Source: JAGVGT01 sp963807225 (GTDB lineage Bacteria > Desulfobacterota > Desulfobulbia > Desulfobulbales > JAGXFP01). From it: a stretch of DNA of 64,000 bases. How positions within the stretch are numbered: position 1 is the stretch's first letter; every line of letters begins with the position of its first letter. The DNA is taken from positions 186,001-250,000 of the forward strand of contig CAWEAD010000007.1 in NCBI GenBank assembly GCA_963807225.1, in the 5' to 3' direction. A model generated the notes under the pieces. It was not told the origin of the DNA. It ran no database searches and worked only from the letters and a program-made list of their open reading frames with translations. This document shows, piece by piece, positions 1 through 8,448 of this stretch. Made by a program: the position numbers and the translations under genes.

Positions 1-1178
1 AGGATATCGGCTTCCTGGTTACAAATGGTCAGCAGATAATAGTTACTTTCCAGCAAGGGGAAACGGTGCAAAACCAGTTTCTCGTCTTCACTTATATCCA
101 TGACGATGTTGTTGGCTTCCGGTACATTCAGGATGTTGACGGCACTGACTAGAGCTTCACCCAGAACCGAGCCGTAAGTAGAAAGTGAGTCAACCCCGAA
201 GGGGCATTGATGTTCGGCCAGGGGCAACCCCATTTCATCGGCCACCACCGCCCCCCGGCATTCGCAGGTATTGCACAAATCTCGCAGGATTGTCGTAATC
301 CGGTCATCCGGCAAAGCCTTTTTATAAAGCGCCCCCTCACCATCATTGCCGATAATTGGCCCCAGATCCCCAACCTCACCGCCCAAGGCCTCTTCGGACA
401 GAATATTCAAATCTTCCTGCACACGCATCTTTCTGGCACAGACTTCAACGGCCAGGGCAAGAAAATTCTTGGCCGCTTTCTTGCCTTCGGCGAATCTTTC
501 CACCGGTAATCCCTTGATGGCCGCATACTCAAACACCATATCGTCTTCAAGAATGGTTTCGAAAAACAACCGGGCCGGGAATCTGGATTTGACCCGTTCC
601 AGAATTTTGACCTGGATCTGATTATCGGGTTGAAACCGATTGACCAGAACCCCTTCCAGATAAAGCTCAGGATTGACTTTATTTTTTATCCAGCTTGAGA
701 GCTTTAGCAACTTGGCCATACTCTTGACCGAGCCGGCCCGACAATCGATCACTTGGATAAAGCTATTGCAAATCGCCAAAATCTCCCGGCTGATGACCCC
801 GATTCCGGTAGGTGAATCAAAGAGGACGAAATCATACTCGCCGTAAACTGACAAGGCAGAGTTTAAGCTGCCGGCCAGGGCCTGCTCCTCCAAGTATAAC
901 ATGTCATCGGGGGTCTGAATTCCGTTGCCGAGCAAGAAAATGGCACCGCCCTTGAGCTCAACCAATACATCCTTCAGGTTGCACTCACCCCGAAGGATCT
1001 GGACCAAACCTTTTTCCAGCTTGAGATTCAGCGCCGTGGCGACACCACCCTGGGGATCAACGTCGACGACCAGCACCTTTTTGCCGCCTATCCTGGGCAG
1101 GGTGTAGGCCAGGTTCAAGACCACCGAGGTTTTACCGACCCCGCCTTTATGGCTTAATATGGCTATTTTTCTGCTCAT
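1..1178 (-). CDS. ParA/MinD-type ATPase fused to a C-terminal Roadblock/LC7 domain (3' end cut off)
   Basis: This gene starts at the ATG at 1176-1178 and runs off the left edge. I translated it directly: residues 10-18 carry the deviant Walker A loop HKGGVGKTS, residues 39-44 read DVDPQG, and residues 119-125 read LFDSPTG, all typical of ParA/MinD ATPases. From about residue 285 to the edge the protein changes to a Roadblock/LC7-like fold region (ILRDL, GAVVADEMGLPLAE, a late ISEDEKLVLHRFPL strand). ParA/MinD proteins position macromolecules by ATP-dependent dimerisation. Roadblock domains often act on small GTPases such as MglA. The fusion of the two is the notable point. It is downstream of, and probably co-transcribed with, a second Roadblock protein (1891-3069). 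The substrate and partner are unknown. The ATPase call is firm; the Roadblock call rests on pattern recognition. Confidence 0.85.
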   Translation of the reverse strand, partial: MSRKIAILSHKGGVGKTSVVLNLAYTLPRIGGKKVLVVDVDPQGGVATALNLKLEKGLVQILRGECNLKDVLVELKGGAIFLLGNGIQTPDDMLYLEEQALAGSLNSALSVYGEYDFVLFDSPTGIGVISREILAICNSFIQVIDCRAGSVKSMAKLLKLSSWIKNKVNPELYLEGVLVNRFQPDNQIQVKILERVKSRFPARLFFETILEDDMVFEYAAIKGLPVERFAEGKKAAKNFLALAVEVCARKMRVQEDLNILSEEALGGEVGDLGPIIGNDGEGALYKKALPDDRITTILRDLCNTCECRGAVVADEMGLPLAEHQCPFGVDSLSTYGSVLGEALVSAVNILNVPEANNIVMDISEDEKLVLHRFPLLESNYYLLTICNQEADI

Positions 1179-1243
1179 ATCTCTTCAGGTGGTTAATAGT
1201 TTATCCCCAGACGGGGAGAAGGTGCTCTGTGCCGACCCACAAA

Positions 1244-1861
1244 TTAATCTTCAATCTTCAAATAGTAACAACACATGTGATTGTCCAGGGTTTTATCCAC
1301 CACCTCCCGGGCAATTCCGGTTTCCGCCAACCACCGGTCGGCGAAACCTTTCTTGCCGGAGCCTGCCTTGCAGCCCAATTGGTAGATTTTTAACTTCTTG
1401 CCGCCGATGGTAATCTTTTCGGCGATGGCGCTGCGCATGGGTTGATGGACGGAACAGAACGGGCTGACCCCAGCCCCTTCACCTACCCGGAAATTTTCCG
1501 TTACTTTACTGGGTTTATTGAATTCCGCGGTAAAATCGGCATAACCATCCGGCATCTTCTCGAAGACCTCGGTGTAATTCTTGATGGAAGGACCGAAGGG
1601 GCAATTGGTCAGTCCGAAGACAAACTCCCCCTGATGAGAAGCCTTGCCCTCAACCTGGGTAATGGGATTGGTCGAATTTTCGATGGCCGCCAGAAAATCT
1701 TCAAAGGTCGGGTAGTCGATTTCCTTGATTTTCTCAGCCGTATTGATCGCGTTCCTGATCAAGGTACCCTTGGCGGAAGCGGCTCCGCTCATGGTTATCA
1801 TTACCTTGATCATATCCAGGAAACTGATATGAGCGATATCCAGAATTTTTCCTTCAGACAT
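1244..1861 (-). CDS. Unrecognised cysteine-containing protein between two Roadblock proteins
   Basis: A 205-residue soluble protein with no signal peptide or membrane segment. I do not recognise its family. Visible features are isolated cysteines in conserved-looking settings (LTNCPFGPS near residue 88, PFCSVHQPM near 138, QLGCKAG near 160 and a terminal CCYYLKIED), which would suit metal or cofactor binding. The CPFG motif also occurs in the Roadblock region of the neighbouring ParA fusion (QCPFG), which is curious but may be chance. It sits 29 bp downstream of the REC-DUF4388-Roadblock gene and 65 bp upstream of the ParA fusion on the same strand, so all three are probably one operon and one function. 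No biochemical role can be assigned. Confidence 0.75.
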   Translation of the reverse strand: MSEGKILDIAHISFLDMIKVMITMSGAASAKGTLIRNAINTAEKIKEIDYPTFEDFLAAIENSTNPITQVEGKASHQGEFVFGLTNCPFGPSIKNYTEVFEKMPDGYADFTAEFNKPSKVTENFRVGEGAGVSPFCSVHQPMRSAIAEKITIGGKKLKIYQLGCKAGSGKKGFADRWLAETGIAREVVDKTLDNHMCCYYLKIED

Positions 1862-1890
1862 TGTGCTGAACCTCCCTTTTCCGCCGGCGC

Positions 1891-3069
1891 TTAAATTGCC
1901 GCGGTCTCAGCGATTTGGCTGGTGTGCTTCTTGATTTTCAACCGGATCATCCCCAGATTGGCCTCTTTCTCCGCAACAATTACCAGAAAGGCGTCATCAC
2001 CAACCGGAGACAGCATGACCGGACCATTATCATATTCGATCATACTCATGCTCATGTGCCCTTTACCCAACTGGTTACCCATCGATTCCGAGGCGCCGAA
2101 ACCACTGGAAGCGATGGCGCCGATCATTTCCGTATCGATGCCGGAAATGGCGATGCTGTCCAGCAGGAAGCCATCACGCCCGACCAGACAAGCGGTATTC
2201 ACCCCTGGTACGTTGGTCAATTCAGCCAAAACTTCCTTCAAACTGCTCATATAATCCTCCTTTGCAGCGGTTTTTCCTCCGGCTCCGCCGTCAACCGCCG
2301 GACCGGGTTCTTTGGTTGCATTCACCTTGACCTGTGGTTTATCAACCATTTGGTCGCTGGCTGGCTCCAAATCCACATCATCCACACCGGCAAAGCCGGC
2401 TTCATCCATACGTCTGGCCGCCTCGAAGATCAAGGCCTCCACCGGGACATCAATCGTAATTGCGGGTAAATCGGTATAGGCCGTACTGTCCAGCCGCCCA
2501 CCCCGGAACTCCAGAATTCGGTAGAATGCCTCTTCTCCTTCCAGTTCGCCGCAACTGGCATGCACAACGTTACCCTCTTGGAAATAAATGATCCCCTGGT
2601 TATCACCTTCCTTGACCCGCAACACCGAAGTGGAACGGGAAAGGCAATTAATCTGGATGACATCGGTCAGCCCTATCCCGGCCACCGTGCCTCTAAAAAC
2701 GTTCTCTTCGCGCAGTGCGAAACGAATCAGATCACGTAATTCTTTGATATCGAAAGGTTTTTCGATAAAATGCAGACTCCCGCGCAGCAGGGCCTCCTTC
2801 TTGAACTCATTGGAAGGAAAGGCGGTCATGATAATGACCTGGGTGTAAGGAAAGCGATTCTTGATTTCAAGCAGCAGATCAAGACCGCTCATCCCCGGCA
2901 TCCGAATATCGCTCAGAACCAGATCGATATGGTTGCCGTTTAAAATGGGCAGGGCTTCCTCACCCGAGAGGGCGGTGAAAATCTCGACTTGCAGCAGCTC
3001 GTTGTTGATGTTTTGCTGAAGGGACCAGATCATGTCCTCTTCATCATCGACAATCAGAACTTTTTTCAT
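1891..3069 (-). CDS. Response regulator with REC, DUF4388 and Roadblock/LC7 domains
   Basis: Three domains can be seen in order. An N-terminal receiver (residues 1-120, starting MKKVLIVDDEED) has the phosphoacceptor Asp at about 54 in LVLSDIRMPG. A DUF4388/PatA-N-like domain spans roughly 125-225 (FRGTVAGIGLTDVIQ, then IIYFQEGNVVHA). A C-terminal Roadblock/LC7 domain spans about 270-390 (GVNTACLVGRDGFLLDS). DUF4388 proteins are common in gliding and twitching bacteria and are linked to polarity and exopolysaccharide control. The open frame extends to a GTG at 3159 preceded by AGGA, but the receiver begins canonically at the ATG at 3069, which I chose despite a weak ribosome site. It probably receives phosphate from an unlinked or neighbouring kinase and passes the signal through the Roadblock domain. 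No DNA-binding domain is present. Confidence 0.88.
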   Translation of the reverse strand: MKKVLIVDDEEDMIWSLQQNINNELLQVEIFTALSGEEALPILNGNHIDLVLSDIRMPGMSGLDLLLEIKNRFPYTQVIIMTAFPSNEFKKEALLRGSLHFIEKPFDIKELRDLIRFALREENVFRGTVAGIGLTDVIQINCLSRSTSVLRVKEGDNQGIIYFQEGNVVHASCGELEGEEAFYRILEFRGGRLDSTAYTDLPAITIDVPVEALIFEAARRMDEAGFAGVDDVDLEPASDQMVDKPQVKVNATKEPGPAVDGGAGGKTAAKEDYMSSLKEVLAELTNVPGVNTACLVGRDGFLLDSIAISGIDTEMIGAIASSGFGASESMGNQLGKGHMSMSMIEYDNGPVMLSPVGDDAFLVIVAEKEANLGMIRLKIKKHTSQIAETAAI

Positions 3070-3340
3070 TTTTTCATTTTCGCCCACGTGCATCACCCTT
3101 GTAATGTTTGCTACTTCGTTACCGGCGTTCAGCCCAGGCACTGGCTGGTTAAGAACCACCAGTTCCTGCCTGTTAGGTTAATTCAAGGATGATGCCAACT
3201 ACGTCAAAATCCTGCGGAAATTAAATTTACCCTGTAATATTAAGCCATAAGGGCAGATTAATGATCACGCCCGAGAAATTATCATGAATAGATGGAACCA
3301 GGAGGGGCGGTCAGCTTCCGGCCAACTGGTCAGATTCTGA

Positions 3341-4660
3341 TCAATCGGCAAGTTTGTCGCGTAGGGTGGTTCGGGAAATACCCAGAATTTTAGCGGCCCG
3401 CGATTTATTCTGGCCGGCCGCATCAAGAACCTGCTTGAGATAACGCTTTTCCATTTCCCTAAGGGGCAACAGTTCTTCGACAGGCCCATCAGAGCCCGAG
3501 AGGAGACCAAGGGGCCGCCGGCTGTCGAGACCAACCAGACTTAATCGTTCCGACTCGCAGTAGATCACCGCCCGCTCGACCAGATTTTTCAGCTCCCGGA
3601 CATTGCCGGGAAAATTGTAGGAACGGAGGATATCTTCCGCTTCGGGGGTGAAACCCCGAATTGGTTTGTTCATTTCGGTGGCAAAAAACCGGAGGTAATG
3701 GTCGGCCAGCAGGAGGATGTCATCCTGCCGCCGGCGCAGGGGGGGGATCTCCAGGGTCATAACATTCAGCCGATAATAAAGATCCTCCCGGAACCGCCCC
3801 TGGCGCACTTCCTCCTCGACGTTGATATTAGTGGCAGCGATGATCCTGACGTTCACTTGGATATCGTGCACGCCACCGACCCGGCGGAAAACCGATTCCT
3901 CGATGAGCCGCAGTACTTTCGGCTGCAAAGCCAGAGGTAAGTTCCCGATCTCATCCAGAAATAGAATCCCCCCGTCAGCCACTTCGACCAAGCCCTTGCG
4001 GGTTTCCCGGGCGTCGGTAAAAGCTCCTTTTTCATAACCGAAAAGTTCCGCCTCGATGATACTGGCGGATAGGGTGCCGCAATCGACCTTGACAAAAACC
4101 TCGTTCCCAACCCGTCCTTGCAGAGCTCGGGCCACCAGTTCCTTACCGGTCCCGGTCTCTCCCGTAATCAACACCGGAGACTTGACCTTGGCGGCCATGT
4201 CCACCTGCCGAAGCAGGTTGACCATGGCCGGGCTGTTCCCCAACAGCCCGCCAAAGCGATCTTTTTCCCGGGAGTCGATCCTGTGCTGCCGGGCCGAAAG
4301 CCTCCCGGCCAAAACACGGTTCAAGAGCTTGCGGAATTCCAGCAAATCAAAGGGCTTGAGAATATAATCACCGGCGCCTGACTTGAGTGATTCCACCGCC
4401 GAACGGGCATCGTTCAGGGCGGTCAACATGACCACATCGACATCCGGAATCAGTTGCTGGATGGAACTGATCAATTCTATACCGTTGGTATCCGGCAGCC
4501 CGATATCCAGGAAAACCAGATCAAGAACCTGGCTGCGCACCAAGGCCAGAGCTTCGGCGCCGCTGCCGGCCGCAAACACGGTGTGCCCCTCCTTGGTCAC
4601 TACATCGCTCAAGACCAGGCGTAGATCCGAAGAATCGTCAACTATCAGGACTTTGCCCAT
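3341..4660 (-). CDS. NtrC-family sigma-54-dependent response regulator with a GAFTDA loop
   Basis: The order is receiver, AAA+ sigma-54 activator, Fis-type helix-turn-helix. The receiver has its phosphoacceptor Asp at about 52 (LVFLDIGLPD). The AAA+ domain has Walker A GETGTGKE, Walker B GGILFLDEIG and the arginine-finger region FREDLYYRLNV. The C-terminus AAKILGISRTTLRDKL is the DNA-binding helix pair. The sigma-54 contact loop reads GAFTDA instead of the common GAFTGA; this variant is known in natural activators. A TTG at 4669 would overlap the kinase stop codon; the ATG at 4660 gives the standard MGKVLIVDD start and was preferred. It is the evident partner of the histidine kinase encoded immediately upstream. 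Target promoters are not identified. Confidence 0.92.
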   Translation of the reverse strand: MGKVLIVDDSSDLRLVLSDVVTKEGHTVFAAGSGAEALALVRSQVLDLVFLDIGLPDTNGIELISSIQQLIPDVDVVMLTALNDARSAVESLKSGAGDYILKPFDLLEFRKLLNRVLAGRLSARQHRIDSREKDRFGGLLGNSPAMVNLLRQVDMAAKVKSPVLITGETGTGKELVARALQGRVGNEVFVKVDCGTLSASIIEAELFGYEKGAFTDARETRKGLVEVADGGILFLDEIGNLPLALQPKVLRLIEESVFRRVGGVHDIQVNVRIIAATNINVEEEVRQGRFREDLYYRLNVMTLEIPPLRRRQDDILLLADHYLRFFATEMNKPIRGFTPEAEDILRSYNFPGNVRELKNLVERAVIYCESERLSLVGLDSRRPLGLLSGSDGPVEELLPLREMEKRYLKQVLDAAGQNKSRAAKILGISRTTLRDKLAD

Positions 4661-4665
4661 GGCGC

Positions 4666-6666
4666 TCAAGAGGTGCTGAAAAAGATTATGAAAGTCGTGC
4701 CTTTGCCCGGTTCGCTTTTTACCACGATACCGGCGTCGTTTTCCTTGAGAATCCGGTAAACGATTGATAAGCCCAGGCCGGTGCCGTCATGGCGGGTAGT
4801 GAAAAAAGGTTCGAAGATCTTCTCCATCACCTCGGTTTCCATGCCGTTGCCGTTATCACTGAAATAAACCGTAACGTAGGGTATGTCCGACCGCAACCAG
4901 GGGCACTTGTCAAGATCGGCCGAACTCCTGGTGGTCCCGACGTAGCTCGATTTGATGGCAATCTTCCCGTCTTCGCGCCGCAAGGCCGCTAAAGAGTTGA
5001 GAAACAGATTTAAAAATACCTGCTGAATCTGGCTGGGGTCGGCAAAGATATCCGGCAGCTTCTCCTCGTATTCTTCAAGTAGAGCCACCCCGGTTTTGGT
5101 CAACCGGCTGTGAACCAGAGGCTTGATCTCCTCGATGATCCGGCGTAACGGCACCGCACGCCGCTTGGGGACCGGCGGCCGGGCATAGGTAAAGAAATCG
5201 GTCAATAATTCGTTAAGCCTATCCACCTGCTTAATGATCCGGCGGGTATACTCCTTGTGAGGGGCATCCGCCGCCAATTGCTCGTCGATGACCTGGGACA
5301 TGGTCCTGATTCCGGCCAGCGGATTGCGAACTTCATGAGCCACCGCCGAGGCGATTTCGGCAATGGTACTGAAGCGATTCATCTTCTCCATTTCGGCCTG
5401 AATTTTCTTGAGTCCGGTTACATCGCTAAAAGAGATGATCTTGCCGACCTGTGCCCCGGTCACATCTTCCCGGGAAACCGTGGCGTATTCGAGAATCATA
5501 TCCTGGCCGCCGCTTCTGGCGATAACCTTGATTTCCCGACGGCCCTCTTCATTGGTCCGGTTATTTCCCGCCGTCATTTCGTCGGCCACTTGGCTCCCGA
5601 AGATTTTCCCCAGTTCTTCTCCTTCCAAATCATCGCTGAATAAGCGGCTCAACAACACCTGCCCGGCGGGGTTGCTCTTCTCAATCACCCCATTCCGATC
5701 AAGCACCAGCAGACCACTGCCCAGGCTGGTGATCACCGATTCGTTGAATTTTTTTTCCTCATCAAGTTCCTTGATGGTTTTCTTCAGATGATCGATGAGG
5801 CTGACCAACTGAACTTCCATTTTCTTACGTTCGATAATACCGGCCAGAACATTGGCTATGGCCTGCAGGGTCTCGGTTTCAAGTTCGGTGGATTGGTGCC
5901 CCTCATCGATATAGAGGGCAACAACCCCCAAAACCTCATTATCGGCGACAATCGGCACACAGTAGTGCCCGTGGGGTTTCATACTGGCAAAGATGAAGTC
6001 ATGACTTTCATCGATGCACTGGACGAACTGAATCTCTCCGGAGAGCGCCGCCCGCCCGCAATGGCATTTGCCGAAGGGTACACTGCCGCAGGTATCCAAC
6101 TGCTGGGGGGAAAAACCGCGCTGCGCTTTCAGCTCCAAAACTCCGGCTTTACCACCGGTCAAAAGAATGGCGCCATTGGGCAGCAGATCGATGGTGGGTA
6201 TGGCCAGGATCTGATCGAGAATGAATTCCAGCTGTTCATCCAGCGAGATCGAGGTCAGGGAGATCTGGAGGATCGAGTTCATGATCCTCTGGTTCTGGTA
6301 GGAGTGATTGAGCTTTTTCTCGCGCAACCATCTCTGACTGATGTCCCGGGCCAGAATGATTTGGATCGAGGCATCTCGGTCTCCGGTCGGGATCAACATG
6401 AACTCGAAAGGAACGATCAGGCCATCACTGCGCTTGACGGTTTTTTCCAGCTGGTTGCCGATGGGGATTTGCACCAGTAAGTCGAGCAGATCCTCATCCT
6501 GGTCAGGATATGTCACCAGCAATTCTTTCAACTGCCGCCCGACAACACCACCTCCGTCACAACCGAAATTGGATTCGGCGGAGCTGTTGCAGGATAAGAC
6601 CAGTCCCTGATCATTAACGGTGAAAACCGCTTCCGGGAGATTATTGACAACAAGTTTGTTTTCCAT
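4666..6666 (-). CDS. Soluble sensor histidine kinase (PAS-GAF-PAS-HisKA-HATPase)
   Basis: A 666-residue kinase without predicted membrane segments. Visible domains are an N-terminal PAS (about residues 8-130), a GAF domain (about 150-290, with a PFGKCHCGRAA segment), a second PAS (about 305-420), the dimerisation/phosphoacceptor helix with the histidine in VAHEVRNPLAG, and an ATPase domain with LFLNSLAAL, DNGNGME and GTGLGLSIVY boxes. It would autophosphorylate and pass phosphate to the sigma-54 regulator whose gene overlaps its stop codon. The GAF segment contains two cysteines (CHC) that could bind a cofactor, but this is inference. It is first in a probable two-gene operon; the 376 bp upstream should hold the promoter. 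Confidence 0.93.
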   Translation of the reverse strand: MENKLVVNNLPEAVFTVNDQGLVLSCNSSAESNFGCDGGGVVGRQLKELLVTYPDQDEDLLDLLVQIPIGNQLEKTVKRSDGLIVPFEFMLIPTGDRDASIQIILARDISQRWLREKKLNHSYQNQRIMNSILQISLTSISLDEQLEFILDQILAIPTIDLLPNGAILLTGGKAGVLELKAQRGFSPQQLDTCGSVPFGKCHCGRAALSGEIQFVQCIDESHDFIFASMKPHGHYCVPIVADNEVLGVVALYIDEGHQSTELETETLQAIANVLAGIIERKKMEVQLVSLIDHLKKTIKELDEEKKFNESVITSLGSGLLVLDRNGVIEKSNPAGQVLLSRLFSDDLEGEELGKIFGSQVADEMTAGNNRTNEEGRREIKVIARSGGQDMILEYATVSREDVTGAQVGKIISFSDVTGLKKIQAEMEKMNRFSTIAEIASAVAHEVRNPLAGIRTMSQVIDEQLAADAPHKEYTRRIIKQVDRLNELLTDFFTYARPPVPKRRAVPLRRIIEEIKPLVHSRLTKTGVALLEEYEEKLPDIFADPSQIQQVFLNLFLNSLAALRREDGKIAIKSSYVGTTRSSADLDKCPWLRSDIPYVTVYFSDNGNGMETEVMEKIFEPFFTTRHDGTGLGLSIVYRILKENDAGIVVKSEPGKGTTFIIFFSTS

Positions 6667-7042
6667 CGATATGTAGCTGCCGAGTAATGATAATCCGCGC
6701 CGGAGATAAACCGGTCGGTATGAAGTATGGCGCCACCCCGAATTGATACCACACAGTGGGATGGATGTTCACAGTTCAAGCGCTGCTTGTCAAGGGAAAA
6801 CATCATCGTCACGGGCGGGAGCGGCCGAGGGGAAATGTTAGGCGGCCCTTCTTTCCCTGGACTTCAATAAAGAAGATTAACCCACAAAAGGTCACGGGAT
6901 AGTTAAGCAAAAAGTTTGATATGCAATTCGGCGTAATGCATTTTGAGTGTGAGGTCTGGAAGACGGCAGCCGGAAAGGGCGAGAATGCGCTCCGAGGCGG
7001 GTGATCGGATTTATGCCCTTCAGGGTACTTTTTCCGATCTCA
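6667..7042. other. Intergenic stretch without a recognised gene
   Basis: This stretch lies between the kinase start and the end of the inositol monophosphatase gene. It should hold the kinase promoter. An imperfect inverted repeat at about 7003-7040 (GATCGGA ... TCCGATC) follows the phosphatase stop codon but lacks a T tract, so I do not call it a terminator. No RNA gene or convincing small reading frame was seen. Confidence 0.5.
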
Positions 7043-7855
7043 TCAATAAAGGAGTTCGCTCAGTTGTTGATGAATCTTGCCGTTGCTGGCCAGGATCTCT
7101 TTCTGCCAGGGATCCCAAACCCCGCCGGCCAGTGAGCTTACCCGGCCACCGGCCTCCTCGACCAGAAGCTGTCCGGCCGCGGTGTCCCAGGGCTTCAGAT
7201 CCAGCTCCCAGAAACCATCCAGGCGACCGCAAGCCAGGTAGGCCAAATCGACCGCTGCCGCCCCGGCCCGGCGCAGATCCCTGACTTTCGGCAGAACCTC
7301 ACCCAGTTGAGCCAGCACCGTAGCCAGATTTTCCCTGATGGCATATGGAAAGCCGGTGGCGACCAGTGACTCGATCAGGCGCTGGTTTCCGGACACCCGG
7401 ATCGGCCGACCGTTAAGCCAGGCCCCCATCCCCCGTCCGGCACAAAACAACTCGTCCTGCAAGGGACAATAGATAACTCCTACCTTACTGTCCTGTTCGA
7501 CGCTATAGGCAATGGAAATGCCGAAATAAGGAAAACCGTGTGCGAAATTGGTGGTTCCATCCAGGGGATCGATAATCCATAATGGTCCGCCCGTATTGCC
7601 CGAGGAGTCGGGGCTTGATTCCTCGGCCAGGATCCTCGCCTCCGAATGTTGGCGCAGGTAAGCAAGAATGGCCTGCTCCGAGGCAACATCGGCCTCGGTG
7701 ACCAGATCTATGGCTCCCTTCATTTTGATCCGGTGAGGTTTATCGTAGAGCTGCCGGACAATTTCCCCGGCCCGCATGGCAGCCGTGCAGGCTACCCGGA
7801 GAATCTCGGACAGGGGCTGGTTGTTCCCGTTCAGACAAGGTTCGATTCTCTGCAC
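7043..7855 (-). CDS. suhB: Inositol-1-monophosphatase family protein
   Basis: The protein hydrolyses inositol monophosphate or a related sugar phosphate using Mg2+. The two family signatures are present: IDPLDGTTNFAHGFP, with the metal-binding aspartates, and the C-terminal LDLKPWDTAAG. The glutamate of AEESSPDS provides another metal ligand. The open frame begins at a TTG at 7906 inside the upstream NUDIX gene, but a GTG at 7855 is preceded by a very strong GGGAGGGG ribosome site six bases away and gives 270 residues, the usual family size, so that start was chosen. It lies 14 bp downstream of the NUDIX gene and is probably translated from the same mRNA. In E. coli SuhB also binds NusA in antitermination; whether that applies here is unknown. 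Confidence 0.92.
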   Translation of the reverse strand: MQRIEPCLNGNNQPLSEILRVACTAAMRAGEIVRQLYDKPHRIKMKGAIDLVTEADVASEQAILAYLRQHSEARILAEESSPDSSGNTGGPLWIIDPLDGTTNFAHGFPYFGISIAYSVEQDSKVGVIYCPLQDELFCAGRGMGAWLNGRPIRVSGNQRLIESLVATGFPYAIRENLATVLAQLGEVLPKVRDLRRAGAAAVDLAYLACGRLDGFWELDLKPWDTAAGQLLVEEAGGRVSSLAGGVWDPWQKEILASNGKIHQQLSELLY

Positions 7856-7869
7856 AATCCCCCTCCCGA

Positions 7870-8406
7870 TCAATTCGGCACGTTGGACTTTAACATCGGC
7901 AGACAACGCCGAAGGATCTCGATCCCATCGGGGGTAAAGGGCTGTCGAACACTCATCAGGACAACCTCCTCCAACCCGAGAAAAAAGCCGCCGGCCACTT
8001 CTTCCGGTTGCAATCGCATGGGTCCGTTGTGGCGACAGGTAAAGACCCGGCCCCAGACCCGATTATCAACCCCGTCATGGAAATGGTCGAAGCGATGACA
8101 GAGTTCACCGGCAATACCAAGCTCCTCGAACAGCTCGCGCCGGGCCGACTCTTCATAGCTTTCACCGGCCTGAACCACCCCGCCGGCGGCCACATCGTAA
8201 TACCCCGGATAGACATCCTTGCTCAAGGTTCGTTGCTGGACAAAGATTTCGCCCAAGTCGTTGAAGACCAGGATGTAGGTGGCCCGGTGGATCAACTTCT
8301 CAGCCCGCATTCTGAAACGACTGGTTTGACCGATCTCCCGATTCCGCTCATCGACGATGATCACTTCTTCCAGACCTGGGTTCAGGGTATTTTTCAGAAC
8401 GACCAT
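7870..8406 (-). CDS. NUDIX hydrolase, YfcD-like
   Basis: A 178-residue NUDIX protein. The box GVVQAGESYEESARREL continues into FEELGI and fits the GX5EX7REXXEEXG pattern exactly. The N-terminal EEVIIVDERNREIG and the overall length match YfcD-type NUDIX hydrolases, which resemble isopentenyl-diphosphate isomerase in layout but are usually phosphohydrolases. The ATG at 8406 was chosen because AAAGGATATA lies just upstream; the frame itself is open to 8442. It is translationally close to the downstream phosphatase gene. The substrate cannot be told from sequence. Confidence 0.88.
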   Translation of the reverse strand: MVVLKNTLNPGLEEVIIVDERNREIGQTSRFRMRAEKLIHRATYILVFNDLGEIFVQQRTLSKDVYPGYYDVAAGGVVQAGESYEESARRELFEELGIAGELCHRFDHFHDGVDNRVWGRVFTCRHNGPMRLQPEEVAGGFFLGLEEVVLMSVRQPFTPDGIEILRRCLPMLKSNVPN

Positions 8407-8448
8407 TGAATATATCCTTTGCAGCGCGACTGCCTGAGGCAACCGGGC

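Noticed and set aside
7003..7041. Imperfect inverted repeat after the inositol monophosphatase gene
   Set aside because: The stem is interrupted and no T tract follows on either strand, so it is not called a terminator.
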